NCBI GenBank assembly: GCA_964562405.1
Contig: CAZLTC010000005.1
Span: forward strand, 7,022 to 71,021
Reading direction: 5' to 3'
Length of the DNA: 64,000 bases
DNA from: WJLY01 sp964562405
Lineage (GTDB): Bacteria > Joyebacterota > Joyebacteria > Joyebacterales > Joyebacteraceae
The notes under the pieces are model-generated. The model was not told the origin of the DNA. It did not search any database and worked only from the letters and a program-made list of their open reading frames with translations. Below, piece by piece: positions 52,481 through 61,908 of this stretch. The position numbers and the translations under genes were made by a program. How positions within the stretch are numbered: the stretch's first letter is position 1; every line of letters starts with the position of its first letter.

Positions 52481-54642
52481 GCATCTTTCTCAACCATCAG
52501 CACGTCTGGGTCTTCCTGCTGGCGCTCGCGGCGCTGGTGTTCCTCGCGTTCAGGCTCTACAGGCGAGTTCCTCCGGCAGTCAGCCCCGCCCTTCGCGCCG
52601 CGCTCCTCGCCCTTCGTATCAGCGCCATCGCCGTCTTGGTGTTCGTCCTGCTCGAGCCGGTGCTGCGGTTCTCGAGAACGAGCACCGAGCGCCCGATCGT
52701 GGCGGTGTTGCTCGACACGTCACGGAGCATGGCCATAGCGGACGGTACCGGAGGGATGACCCGCGGAGATGAGGCGGTCGCTCTCCTGAACGAGGTCGTC
52801 ATCCCGCGCGTGGCGCGCGATGCCGAGGTGCGGGCGTTCGGATTTTCGGACGGCGTGGAGCCGCTGGCTACCGGGCGCGGCGGCATCGAGGGCGAGCCCG
52901 CGTTCGACGGCAAGCTGACCGACATACCGCAGGCGTTCGCGGAGCTTCGTCGGGAGATACCCGAGGGCCTCTCCGCGATCGTCCTGGCGACCGACGGGGC
53001 CGGCAATCGCGGAGGCAGCGTCCTGGACGCGTGGCGGCCGCTGGGCGTGCCGGTCTACGCGCTCGGCGTCGGTAGCGAGGCGGAGCCGCGCGACATCGGC
53101 GTGCGCGCGGCGCTCACGAACCGGATCTCGTACGCGGGAGAGGTGCTGCCGGTAGAGGTCACACTCTCGAGCGCGGGCTTCGCGGGGGCGAGCACCACGC
53201 TCGAGCTAAGCGAGAACGGCCGGGTCCTAGACAGCGCCACCGTGGAGCTCTCGGGAACGGGTGAGGAGTCGGTCGTGCGTTTCGACGTCGTGCCGTCGGC
53301 GCCTGGTCCGCACAGGTATACGATCGAGGTGCCGGTCGCTCCCGGAGAACTATCGTCATCCAACAACAAGCGCGTCGTCGCCACGAACACGCTCGGCGGT
53401 AAGGTGAGGGTGCTGCTCGCGGCCTCGCGGCCGGGGTGGGACTTCGCGTTCCTGGCCCGAGAGCTTTCCGCGGACGGCAACATGGAGCTGACCTCGTTCG
53501 CGACGCTGGCCGGCGGCCGCAGGACCACCGACTCCGCGCCCGCGTCGGTGGACGAAGTCCTCTCGTACGACCTCGTCGTGCTCGTCGAGCCGGACTGGTC
53601 CGATCCCCCGTTCCCCTCGGAGTGGCTGGCGAGGTTCGTCAACGAGCGGGGCGGTGGACTGCTCGTAGTGGGGTTGCCACCGGGAAGGGGCCTCGGCGGC
53701 GATGCGGCGTCGCTGCTACCCGTCGTATCGACCGGGCCCGCCGAGAGTGCTCTGGCAGAGGCGCGCGTCAGCCTCACGGTGGACGGCGAGTCGTCTCCGC
53801 TCACGCGCGTGGTCGACGGAAGGTACGAGAACGCTTCGCTCTGGGAGGAACTGCCTCCGGTCTGGACCGCCGCCGACGCATGGTGGAAAGCGGGACCCGA
53901 GGCCACGACGCTGGCATCGGCGGGCGATGGCGGCGCCGGTGCCGTACCGGTCGTGCTTATCTCCAGGTCAGGCGGCGGGAGCGTTGCTCTGTTCGCGGCG
54001 ACGGGGTTCTGGCGATGGAAGATGGCCGGGCCCGCTGAGCCGGACGTGTTGGATGCGGTGGTCGCCAACGCCGCCCGCTGGTTGACCGCGCGCGGTGAGC
54101 TGGCCCGTGTCACCGCGGAGTCCGACAAGGACGTCTATCCGGCAGGCGAGACGGTCCACCTCTCGGCGCAGGTCTACGGCAGCGACTACCGGCTGGCGAG
54201 GAACGCGTCGGTGACGGTGGAGGTCGCGCGAGGTGAGGGCTCGGCGCCGGTCCAGACGCTCGTTCTTCCGCCCGATGGGGATTTCTACCGCGGGGCCGTC
54301 GACGGGCTGACGCCCGCGAGGTACGTCTATACGGCTCACGGAGACATCAGCGGAGAGAGCATGGGCGAGGCCCGGGGCGAGTTCGTCGTGGACGAATTCA
54401 GCCTCGAGGACTCGGAGATCAGACGCAGGCCGGGGCCTCTCAAGAGACTGGCCGACGAAAGCGGCGGAAGCTACGTGTCACCGGAGACCATCGGGGACCT
54501 TCCCGAGTCGGTTCCCCTGGAGCGGACGCGCAAGACCGTTCGGAAGGAGTTCGAGGTGTGGAACTCCTCGTGGCCGCTCATCATCCTGGTCGCGCTGCTG
54601 TCGATCGAGTGGATCGCGAGAAGGAGGAAGGGCATGCCTTGA
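52477..54642 (+). CDS. VWA-domain membrane protein (BatA/aerotolerance-like)
   Basis: 721 residues from TTG 52477, overlapping the debranching enzyme stop. Two N-terminal membrane helices (VWVFLLALAALVFLA; ALRISAIAVLVFVLLEPVL), a von Willebrand A domain with MIDAS VLLDTSRSMAIADG (about 85) and ATDGAGNRGG (about 170), CARDB/Ig-like modules, a glutamine-amidotransferase-like segment (VLLAASRPGWDFAFLARELS) and a C-terminal helix (WPLIILVALLSIEWIARRRKG). The large middle lies in the periplasm. Homologues are found in DUF4159/BatA-like clusters with MoxR ATPases, none of which is here. Its link to the glucan genes may be positional only. Confidence 0.78.
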   Translation: MSIFLNHQHVWVFLLALAALVFLAFRLYRRVPPAVSPALRAALLALRISAIAVLVFVLLEPVLRFSRTSTERPIVAVLLDTSRSMAIADGTGGMTRGDEAVALLNEVVIPRVARDAEVRAFGFSDGVEPLATGRGGIEGEPAFDGKLTDIPQAFAELRREIPEGLSAIVLATDGAGNRGGSVLDAWRPLGVPVYALGVGSEAEPRDIGVRAALTNRISYAGEVLPVEVTLSSAGFAGASTTLELSENGRVLDSATVELSGTGEESVVRFDVVPSAPGPHRYTIEVPVAPGELSSSNNKRVVATNTLGGKVRVLLAASRPGWDFAFLARELSADGNMELTSFATLAGGRRTTDSAPASVDEVLSYDLVVLVEPDWSDPPFPSEWLARFVNERGGGLLVVGLPPGRGLGGDAASLLPVVSTGPAESALAEARVSLTVDGESSPLTRVVDGRYENASLWEELPPVWTAADAWWKAGPEATTLASAGDGGAGAVPVVLISRSGGGSVALFAATGFWRWKMAGPAEPDVLDAVVANAARWLTARGELARVTAESDKDVYPAGETVHLSAQVYGSDYRLARNASVTVEVARGEGSAPVQTLVLPPDGDFYRGAVDGLTPARYVYTAHGDISGESMGEARGEFVVDEFSLEDSEIRRRPGPLKRLADESGGSYVSPETIGDLPESVPLERTRKTVRKEFEVWNSSWPLIILVALLSIEWIARRRKGMP

Positions 54643-54660
54643 CGAGACAGAAGGAAGCAG

Positions 54661-54700
54661 AGGGGAACCGGCATGATCCGATGCCGGTCCGACATCCCCT
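54661..54700. other. Bipartite stem-loop between VWA and lamin-tail genes
   Basis: Outer arms AGGGGA (54661-54666) and TCCCCT (54695-54700) and inner arms ACCGGCAT (54667-54674) and ATGCCGGT (54681-54688), all perfect, with a 6-base loop and a one-sided 6-base bulge. No T-run follows. It lies 19 bases after the VWA stop and 33 bases before ATG 54733. Confidence 0.6.
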
Positions 54701-54732
54701 GAAGAAAGCGAGAGCCCCGGGAGGTGTCGTGG

Positions 54733-56427
54733 ATGCGGCGGTGTTCTCTCTCTCCAGTCCTCTTCGTTTCAGTCCTATCACTAGCGATGTCCCCAACGCC
54801 GGCCTGCAGATGCGCGGCGAGCGTTGTCATCAATGAGGTGCTCTACGACCCCGACGGGCCGGACACCGGCCTCGAGTTCGTGGAGATCGTGAACTGCGGG
54901 CGCACGGGAGTGTCTCTCTCGGGGTGGACGCTCGAGACGGGCAACGGAGCCAACCCTGACGACTGGACGGTCGAGTGGGTGGGGCGCGAGTTCGATTTCC
55001 TCGAGCCCGGCGGGTTCTTCGTCGTAGGCGAGTCGTCGGTCGTGCCGGAGCCCGACTTCGTCACTGCGCTCGATCTCCAGAACGGGCCCGACGCTGCCAG
55101 GCTCACCGACGGAGTCGGGCCGGTCGACGTCGTCGGCTGGGGCGAGCCTCTCTTCCAGGAGTACTACGAGGGCGCCCCGGCGCCCGACGTCTCATCGGGC
55201 TGCTCAGTCGCCCGGAGTCCCGACTGCTACGACCACGATGACAACTCGGTCGACCTCCTCCCGGCGCCCGTTCCAACTCCCGGCTCGGGTAATTCGCCCG
55301 GCGTGGACCTCTCGGTCACCCTGCGGCACCACGGAAACGAGGTCCAACCGGCGTCCTCCTCCGTGATGGTGGAGTGTGTCGTCAGGAACGCCGGCGCGTT
55401 TGAGGTGGCGGGCGGCGTGTCCAGCCTGACGCTGTTGCTCGACGACTCGGACGTCCCGGTGACGGTCCGGCCGGTAGAGGCGACCCTGGCCCCCAGGGAC
55501 TCTCTCGCCGCGGCTCTCGAGTGCGAGGCATCTCCAGGATACCACCGCGCCGTCGTCCGAGTGTCGTGTCCGGGTGACGAGGAGCCGCTGAACGACACGC
55601 GTGAGACGAGCTTCACGCTCGGAGCCCCGGGTGGTCTCGTTAGGTTGTCGGAGGTCATGTACTCGCCCGGTGACGATGGGACCGAGTGGGTCGAGCTGCG
55701 GAATTCTTCCGACGACTCTGTCGATCTCTCGGGCTGGTCTCTCGGCGACGACGAGGAGCAGCATCCGATCTCGGCTCGGGGCGCGGGAGAGGCGCTGCTG
55801 GCTCCGGGGGGATTCGCGGTCGTGGCGAAGGACACGACCGCTCTTGGTTGGGCGCAGGCGTGCCTGCCGCTCCGTCCGGAACGCTGGGAGGCGCTCTCCG
55901 CCGGCGACGTGGTGGTGCTACTGGACCAGTTTGGAACGCCCATGGAGAGGGTCGCCTACGACGACTCGTGGGGAGGCGATCGGGGCGTGTCGCTCGAGCG
56001 CGTGCGTATCGACATTGGGTCGGACGACCCGTGCAACTGGGGAAGTTCGGTCGACCCGAGCGGTTCGACACCGTGTTCAGAGAACAGCATCTTTCTTCCG
56101 ACCCGCGAGAACTCGGGGCGCCTTGGCGCGTCACCCAACCCGTTCACACCGAACGGCGATGGCCGGTCGGACCGCACGGCGATCTCCTATGAGCTACCGG
56201 TCGCACGAGCGAGGGTGAGGATCTCAGTCTATGACGCCCTCGGCAGGAAGCGGGCGACTCTGGTCGACATCGGTGGGTCGGCGGCGTCGGGCGAGGTGCT
56301 GTGGGACGGCCGCGACGGTGACGGGTGCCTTCTGCCGTCGGGGCTCTACGTCGTGAGGCTCGAGGCGATCAGCGCGCGGGAGGGGGTCTTCGTCAATGAG
56401 AAGAGAGCGGTCGGGCTCATCCGGTGA
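54733..56427 (+). CDS. Secreted protein with two lamin-tail (LTD) domains and FlgD-like C-terminus
   Basis: 564 residues. Signal peptide (about 1-27, with a short Cys-rich end PACRCAAS), first LTD at about 30-145 (VVINEVLYDPDGPDTGLEFVEIVN, SLSGWTLETG, LEPGGFFVVGES), a CARDB-like spacer, a second LTD at about 295-410 (VRLSEVMYSPGDDGTEWVEL, LSGWSLGDD, LAPGGFAVVAKD) and a FlgD-like C-terminal domain (PNPFTPNGDG, VLWDGRDGDG, PSGLYVVRL). GGGAGG lies eight bases before ATG 54733. LTDs in bacteria are found on secreted nucleases and surface proteins and are thought to bind proteins or DNA. It is followed by two envelope proteins in overlapping or near-overlapping frames. Confidence 0.86.
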   Translation: MRRCSLSPVLFVSVLSLAMSPTPACRCAASVVINEVLYDPDGPDTGLEFVEIVNCGRTGVSLSGWTLETGNGANPDDWTVEWVGREFDFLEPGGFFVVGESSVVPEPDFVTALDLQNGPDAARLTDGVGPVDVVGWGEPLFQEYYEGAPAPDVSSGCSVARSPDCYDHDDNSVDLLPAPVPTPGSGNSPGVDLSVTLRHHGNEVQPASSSVMVECVVRNAGAFEVAGGVSSLTLLLDDSDVPVTVRPVEATLAPRDSLAAALECEASPGYHRAVVRVSCPGDEEPLNDTRETSFTLGAPGGLVRLSEVMYSPGDDGTEWVELRNSSDDSVDLSGWSLGDDEEQHPISARGAGEALLAPGGFAVVAKDTTALGWAQACLPLRPERWEALSAGDVVVLLDQFGTPMERVAYDDSWGGDRGVSLERVRIDIGSDDPCNWGSSVDPSGSTPCSENSIFLPTRENSGRLGASPNPFTPNGDGRSDRTAISYELPVARARVRISVYDALGRKRATLVDIGGSAASGEVLWDGRDGDGCLLPSGLYVVRLEAISAREGVFVNEKRAVGLIR

Positions 56428-56434
56428 GCCGTGG

Positions 56435-57307
56435 ATGGGCGTGATGCGAGCCGTTGGGCTCTCGGCGCGAGCCATCGGGCTTGCAGTAATCGTCTCGCTG
56501 ACGGCACCGTCCTCGAGGGCGTGGGCGGCATTCGACGTCCCCGTTCCGCCCGCCAGGGACGCGGCTCTCGCGCTGCGCGCGCGGTTGGACTCCGACGTCG
56601 GTGATGAGGGATGGGCGGTCGAGCTGTCGGGGTGCGAGCTGTTCGGCCTGCGCGAGACCAGGGCCTGGCGTGCCGCCCTGGAGTTGCGAGGGGCGCCCCG
56701 CGTGTCGTTCGGGGCCTCCTCCTTCGGCGGAGCCGTCTACCGGGAGCGCGTCCTGTCAGCTGCGGTGAAGAGTGAACTCCCTGGTGGCACCGCCGCACGT
56801 CTCGGAGTGAGAGCGTTGGGAATCTCGGCGCAGGGCGTCAGGGAGGTCTGGTCGTCCGCCATAGACGGGGATGTGACCGTCACGCTCCTGGACCGGCTCC
56901 GCCTGTCCTGCGGGTGGGTGAACGTCGGCGGGTCGTCGATCGGAGACTCGCCGGTCGCCCAGTCCACATCACTTTCCGCCTCGGTCGGAGCGGCCGGGCT
57001 CACCATCGTGGGTTCTGTCTCCATCGAGCCCTCATTGCCGCCGTCGTCCTCGCTGGGCGTGGAACTCGGTGTGGCCCGGCTCCTCAAGGTCCGCGCGGGA
57101 GCGGCGACGGAGCCTTCACTGTTCGCAGCAGGTCTGGGCATTGGCGTGCCCTCGACCGGCTCGAGGCGGTACAGCTGTGTGTTGGACGTCGCGTGGCAGT
57201 GGAACCCCGAATTGGGAGTAAGCACGTTTGTCACGATATCCATGTTGCGTAGACCTTCTCGTGAAGGCCGCCACGCTGGCGTGCGCGACGGTGCTGATGT
57301 CCGGTGA
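56435..57307 (+). CDS. Hypothetical envelope/outer-membrane protein
   Basis: About 290 residues. Signal-peptide-like start (IGLAVIVSLTAPSSRAWA) followed by short beta strands with alternating residues (VSFGASSFGGAVYR, LTIVGSVSIEPSLPPS, SCVLDVAWQWNP). This suggests a small beta-barrel or beta-sandwich; no named family recognised. The start could also be ATG 56396 (overlapping the LTD gene) or ATG 56444. Its C-terminal 27 codons overlap the TTG start of the next gene. Its position between the LTD and HhH-barrel genes suggests a common envelope function. Confidence 0.55.
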   Translation: MGVMRAVGLSARAIGLAVIVSLTAPSSRAWAAFDVPVPPARDAALALRARLDSDVGDEGWAVELSGCELFGLRETRAWRAALELRGAPRVSFGASSFGGAVYRERVLSAAVKSELPGGTAARLGVRALGISAQGVREVWSSAIDGDVTVTLLDRLRLSCGWVNVGGSSIGDSPVAQSTSLSASVGAAGLTIVGSVSIEPSLPPSSSLGVELGVARLLKVRAGAATEPSLFAAGLGIGVPSTGSRRYSCVLDVAWQWNPELGVSTFVTISMLRRPSREGRHAGVRDGADVR

Positions 57308-59249
57308 GGTCAGCGCGTCGGATGACGATCTCTCCGCGGTGCTCGTCGACACGAGCTATCAGCAGTCGCCCGCGCTCTCGTGGTGGAGCGGGGAGGAGAC
57401 GGGCTGGAGCGAAACGAGCGAGCTTCTCGAAGTGCTGCTGCGGGAGGCGGCCGCCCTCAGATCGAGCCCTCTCGACCTGAACTCAGCCTCGGCCGCGGAG
57501 TTCTCGCGGATACCTGTCCTGGACCCCGCCGACGCGGTGGCCATCGTTTCCCTGAGACGCGTGGAGGGTGTCTTCGCCCGCGTCGAGGATCTGCTGGGAC
57601 ACGGTCGGTTCGACGACGCGTTCGTGCGAAGGCTCAGGCCCTACGTCGTATGCCGCCCACCCGTCGTCCCCGATGCGACCGCGCGCGCTGTCGCCGGCGC
57701 TGATGTCGCGGAGGCGCCCGGGCCCCTTGAGTGGGGAGCGCGGGTGAAGCTGTCGTGGGAGGTGGACCCCGATGATGAGTGGGCCGCTAGCAGAACGTCG
57801 GATTTGACGCGGGCATCCAGGAGCAGTGCCCGGTTTCGCGCCAGGGGCGGCGGAGGATGGTCGGCCGGAGTGGGGGTCGAGAGGGATCCCTGGGAGCGAA
57901 GAGGTATCGACCACGTAGCGTTCCACGTGTCGCTGCGGCCGGAGCATTCCACGTCCGGCGGCCAAACGCTCTCCTGCACGATGGGTGATCTCATCGTCGA
58001 TTGGGGACAGGGCCTTCTGCTGAGTGGAGGCGGCTTCGGTGGCGTGGAGAGATTCCCTCGGAGGAGCGACCGCGTGAGAGGCTACGACGGCGCCGGTGAA
58101 TCGGTCTCGCGGAGAGGCGCACACGTGTCGGTGGCGAGAGGCTCCGTGACGACGCACGTCGTGGCCGCGAGGACCGAACTCGACGCAGCGTTGGACGAAG
58201 ACGGTATGGCGTCGACCATCAGGACGTCCGGGCTGCACAGGACGGTGGGAGAGCGCGCCGGGCGCGGCACGCTCACCGAGACGTGTCTTGCGGCGAGAAT
58301 CTCCGTGGCCTCTCAGGGGGCCTTCGTGCTGGGCGCGTCTGGAGCGTTGTTCAGATACTCGCCCGGGCTGGCCCCCGGAGATCCGGAGCGCCAGCGCTTC
58401 CGCTTCCACGGCGAGCGACTCGCGGCCGCGTCGGTCGACGCGCGGGCCACGGGAGTCGGGTGGAGGCTGGGCGCGGAATACGCCATGACGCAGGAGGGAG
58501 CGGTCGGGTTCGTGGTGTCGGCGTCGGCCCGCGTGGGTGCGGCGACGGCGCACTTCGGAGCCGGGCATCTGTCGAGGGACTACTGGACACCCACGGGCGG
58601 CGGTGTGCCGGGCGCCTCCGGAGGTTCCAACGCCACCTCGGCGTGGATCAGAGTCGAACACCGACTGTCCCGCGACCTCGCGTGGCGCGCCGAGTCGCTC
58701 GTCCGTGGCCGTCCGTGGAGGTCGTACCACGACGAGTTGCCCGACGCCGGAGCGCGTGCTCTACTGGGCGCGACGTGGAGTGTCGCAGGGCTCGGAACGC
58801 TCGACGGTGAGGTGCGTGTGCGAACCGGCGCTCCGGGAGCGGGCGACGATGGGCCGGAAGTGACCTCGAGACGGCGTCTGTCGATCCGGACGGTGGGCCC
58901 TACTCCGGTCGTCGTCAACATCACATCCTCGCGAACCTCCTCGGGTGAACTCAAGCTGGGGGAGATCACAGGGATCGCGGCACGCTGCGACCTGTCTGCC
59001 GGTCAGAACACGCTTGTGTCGGTAGGGGCGGCGTCGACTACCTCATCGGGGGAACACGACGCGATAGCGCAGTACGAGCCTGGTCTTCCGGGTGACTTCG
59101 CACTGCGCACCTTGAATACGCCCGGAGCGAGGTGCTATATTCGTGTCGAGATCGGCGTATCCGAACAAGCGAGTCTCACGGTTCACATTTCTGGATGCCC
59201 CGGTCGCGACGAGTACTCACTTGGCGTATGCATCGACACGAAAGGCTGA
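57228..59249 (+). CDS. Helix-hairpin-helix (ComEA-like) plus outer-membrane beta-barrel protein
   Basis: 673 residues from TTG 57228 (GGGAG nine bases upstream) or 662 from GTG 57261, which gives a cleaner signal peptide. After it, residues about 79-141 form an HhH domain: SPLDLNSASAAEFSRIP, DPADAVAIVSLRRVEG and GRFDDAFVRRLRPYV, as in ComEA-type DNA-binding proteins. The remaining 530 residues are strand-rich with barrel-like Gly/aromatic pattern (DLIVDWGQGLLLSGGGF, AHFGAGHLSRDYWTP). Similar HhH-barrel proteins occur in FCB bacteria; a part in DNA uptake across the outer membrane has been suggested for such architectures but is not shown. It overlaps the preceding gene by 80 bases. Confidence 0.72.
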   Translation: MSRYPCCVDLLVKAATLACATVLMSGEVSASDDDLSAVLVDTSYQQSPALSWWSGEETGWSETSELLEVLLREAAALRSSPLDLNSASAAEFSRIPVLDPADAVAIVSLRRVEGVFARVEDLLGHGRFDDAFVRRLRPYVVCRPPVVPDATARAVAGADVAEAPGPLEWGARVKLSWEVDPDDEWAASRTSDLTRASRSSARFRARGGGGWSAGVGVERDPWERRGIDHVAFHVSLRPEHSTSGGQTLSCTMGDLIVDWGQGLLLSGGGFGGVERFPRRSDRVRGYDGAGESVSRRGAHVSVARGSVTTHVVAARTELDAALDEDGMASTIRTSGLHRTVGERAGRGTLTETCLAARISVASQGAFVLGASGALFRYSPGLAPGDPERQRFRFHGERLAAASVDARATGVGWRLGAEYAMTQEGAVGFVVSASARVGAATAHFGAGHLSRDYWTPTGGGVPGASGGSNATSAWIRVEHRLSRDLAWRAESLVRGRPWRSYHDELPDAGARALLGATWSVAGLGTLDGEVRVRTGAPGAGDDGPEVTSRRRLSIRTVGPTPVVVNITSSRTSSGELKLGEITGIAARCDLSAGQNTLVSVGAASTTSSGEHDAIAQYEPGLPGDFALRTLNTPGARCYIRVEIGVSEQASLTVHISGCPGRDEYSLGVCIDTKG

Positions 59250-59252
59250 GCC

Positions 59253-60587
59253 ATGGGCGAGAAGCAGCTCGCGTCCGATGCCCTCAGGGAAGAGGGCAGG
59301 ACCTACGCTCCACACGAGGCGGTGATCGAAGCGTCGCGCTGCCTCATGTGCGAGGAGCCTCCGTGCAACGCCGGCTGCCCGGCGGGCGTGGACGTGCGAA
59401 GATTCGTGAGGAAGATCAGATTCGGCAACTTCCGGGGAGCGGCGAGGCTCATTCGCGAGGCGAACATCTTAGTCGGGATCTGCGGCCGCGTCTGCCCGCA
59501 GGAGATGCTCTGTATGGAGCACTGCACGAGGGCCGCGCTCGACACCCCGATCGACATCGCCGGGCTTCAGCGTTTCGCCGGAGACTGCGAGCTTGCGCAG
59601 GTTGCGCCCGTGCCCGACATCGAGGAGCGGAGCGGCAGGGTGGCCGTCGTCGGGGCCGGTCCCGGGGGATTGGCCGCAGCGGCAGAGCTAAGGCGCGCCG
59701 GCGTCACGGTCGGCGTCTTCGACAGCGCCCGTGTGGCGGGCGGAGTTCTTACGAGAGGCATACCGCCGTTCAGGCTCGACCCATCCTTCGCGGAAGGGGA
59801 ACTGGCCTACACTGCTCGGCTTGGCGTCGAGCTGCACCTTGGCGAGAACGTGGACGACCCGGTCGGACTCCTGGACAAGGGCTTCGACGCGGTGTTCGTG
59901 TCCACGGGGCTCTGGCGGCCCTACACGATCGGGCTCGAGGGCGAGGACCTCGACGGCGTTCACGTGGCCGGCGAGTTCCTGTCTGCCGTCGCCGCAGGCG
60001 AGCGGCCGCGTGTGGGAGCCCGCGTGGTCGTGATTGGAGGCGGGAACGTGGCCATGGATGCCGCCACGACCGCGCTCCGACTCGGTGCCGCGAGGGTCCA
60101 TCTCTGCTGTCTCGAGTCGCGTGACGAGATGCCCGCCTTCCGCTCCGAGGTCGAGGTCGCGCAGAGCGAGGGCGTCGAGTTCCACACGCGCACGCGGCCG
60201 GTTCGTATCGTGGGCCGAGACGGTACCGTATCCGGCTACGAGGGTGTCGGGATCCGATGGAAGGAACCGGGCCTGCTCGTCCCGTCCAACGCCGAGGACA
60301 TCCCCGGGACCGAGTTCAGTCTCGCGGCCGATGCCGTTATCGAGGCGATAGGCCAGGGAGTGCTGTACAAGTTTCCATCGCTCGATCTGGCGGGAAGAGG
60401 GCTCATAGGGGTCGATCCCGACACGCTCCAGACCTCCGTCGAGGGGGTCTTCGCGGGAGGCGACATCATAAGCGGCGGAGGGACGGCCGTCAGGGCGGTT
60501 GCCGACGGCAAGAGGGCCGCGGAGTCGATCATCGCCTATCTGGATGGCGTGTTCGATGACGGCGAGAAGGGGGGTGAGGGCCGGTGA
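59253..60587 (+). CDS. preT: NAD(P)-dependent dihydropyrimidine dehydrogenase subunit PreT / GltD-like
   Basis: 444 residues. N-terminal Fe-S region CLMCEEPPCNAGCPAGVDV and GICGRVCPQEMLCMEHC, then FAD binding VAVVGAGPGGLAAAAEL (about 128), NAD(P) binding VVVIGGGNVAMDAATTAL (about 258) and the C-terminal GVFAGGDIISGGGTAVRAV. Matches PreT and the small subunit of glutamate synthase. As its stop overlaps the start of a PreA gene (GTGA), PreT is the better name. It would pass electrons from NAD(P)H to PreA for reduction of uracil or thymine. ATG 59253 lies three bases after the HhH-barrel gene, with AAAGG upstream. Confidence 0.88.
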   Translation: MGEKQLASDALREEGRTYAPHEAVIEASRCLMCEEPPCNAGCPAGVDVRRFVRKIRFGNFRGAARLIREANILVGICGRVCPQEMLCMEHCTRAALDTPIDIAGLQRFAGDCELAQVAPVPDIEERSGRVAVVGAGPGGLAAAAELRRAGVTVGVFDSARVAGGVLTRGIPPFRLDPSFAEGELAYTARLGVELHLGENVDDPVGLLDKGFDAVFVSTGLWRPYTIGLEGEDLDGVHVAGEFLSAVAAGERPRVGARVVVIGGGNVAMDAATTALRLGAARVHLCCLESRDEMPAFRSEVEVAQSEGVEFHTRTRPVRIVGRDGTVSGYEGVGIRWKEPGLLVPSNAEDIPGTEFSLAADAVIEAIGQGVLYKFPSLDLAGRGLIGVDPDTLQTSVEGVFAGGDIISGGGTAVRAVADGKRAAESIIAYLDGVFDDGEKGGEGR

Positions 60588-61891
60588 AGAGGACAAGCCT
60601 TGCTGTAGACTTCTGTGGTGTGCACTTCCCGAATCCTTTCGTTCTGGCGGCGGCCCCGCCGACCGACAGCGCCGACATGATCGCTCGCGGTTTCGACGCC
60701 GGATGGGGCGGAGCGGTCGTGAAGACGCTCGGTCTCGAGCATGTCGAGGTCAACCTCGTGTCGCCGATGATGTCGGGACTCAAGTACGAGGACAAGAACC
60801 TGATCGGGCTCGAGAACATCGACCTCATTTCTGACAGAGACATAAGAGAGGTCCTCGGGGAGGTAACGGACCTCAAGAAGCGCTATCCGGAACAGGTCCT
60901 CATCGTGAGCATGATGGCCAGCACCGAGGACGAGTGGAATGAGATAGCGCGGAGGGTCGAGGGCGCCGGCGCCGACATGATCGAGTGCAGCTTCTCGTGT
61001 CCGCACGGGATGCCCGAGCGCGGCATGGGTTCGGCCGTCGGCCAGGACGCCGGCCTCACGTACGAGCGCGCGAAGTGGGTCGCCGAGGCAGTTGACATAC
61101 CCGTGCTCATAAAGCTCACCCCGAACGTGACCGACATGCGTCCAATCGCGCAGAAGGTGAAGGAGGCGGGTGCGGCCGGCGTGACCGCCATCAACACCGT
61201 GAAGGGGCTTCTGGGGTTCGACCTCGACACGTTCTCGCCCATGCCCTCCGTCTGGGGAAAGTCGACCGAGGGTGGATTCTCCGGTCCGGCCATCAAACCG
61301 ATAGCCCTCAGGTTCGTGGCGGACGTGGCCAGGGACGTCGGGATCCCGGTGGCGGGAGTCGGCGGCGTCGTGACCTGGCGGGACGCGGCTGAGTTCATGC
61401 TGGCCGGGGCGGGCATCGTGCAGGTATGCACCGCCGTCATGAGGTACGGCTACGATATCGTCGAGGAACTCGCCGAGGGCATGCAGATGTTCCTCGATGA
61501 TAAGGGACTCTCGTCGCCGATGGACCTTATCGGCAAGGGCCTGCCGAATCTCGTATCGCACGAAGCGCTGTCGCGCGAATACAAGGTCGTGGCGTCGGTA
61601 GACAAGGACCTGTGCATCGGCTGCGGAGCCTGCGTCATCGCCTGTCGCGACGGAGGACATCAGGCGATCGAGTTCAGGGGCAACGCGGGAGCGAGCACGG
61701 ACGATGCCGTCACGGCGGCAGCAACGCCCGGCCCCACGGGCGGAGGAACAGCCGCAGAGGGAACCGAGAGCGTTCCCGACTCGCGCATTCCCGTCATCGA
61801 TGATGAGAAGTGCATCGGGTGTGGCTTCTGTCGCACGATCTGTCCCGTTGAAGGCTGCCTCACCATGAAGGAGAGGGAGCAGGTTGGCTAG
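60584..61891 (+). CDS. preA: Dihydropyrimidine dehydrogenase subunit PreA
   Basis: 435 residues from GTG 60584. TIM-barrel FMN domain of the dihydroorotate dehydrogenase family with CSFSCPHGMPERGMG, whose Cys is the catalytic acid in dihydropyrimidine dehydrogenase, and NTVKGLLGFDLDTF. Two C-terminal 4Fe-4S clusters: CIGCGACVIACRDGG and CIGCGFCRTICPVEGC. Between them lies a 35-residue Ala/Gly/Thr-rich insert absent from the usual layout. The protein reduces uracil/thymine to dihydro forms or runs in reverse, in the cytoplasm with PreT. The operon promoter was not identified. Confidence 0.9.
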   Translation: MKRTSLAVDFCGVHFPNPFVLAAAPPTDSADMIARGFDAGWGGAVVKTLGLEHVEVNLVSPMMSGLKYEDKNLIGLENIDLISDRDIREVLGEVTDLKKRYPEQVLIVSMMASTEDEWNEIARRVEGAGADMIECSFSCPHGMPERGMGSAVGQDAGLTYERAKWVAEAVDIPVLIKLTPNVTDMRPIAQKVKEAGAAGVTAINTVKGLLGFDLDTFSPMPSVWGKSTEGGFSGPAIKPIALRFVADVARDVGIPVAGVGGVVTWRDAAEFMLAGAGIVQVCTAVMRYGYDIVEELAEGMQMFLDDKGLSSPMDLIGKGLPNLVSHEALSREYKVVASVDKDLCIGCGACVIACRDGGHQAIEFRGNAGASTDDAVTAAATPGPTGGGTAAEGTESVPDSRIPVIDDEKCIGCGFCRTICPVEGCLTMKEREQVG

Positions 61892-61908
61892 GTCCTGTGC
61901 CCGCGGGA

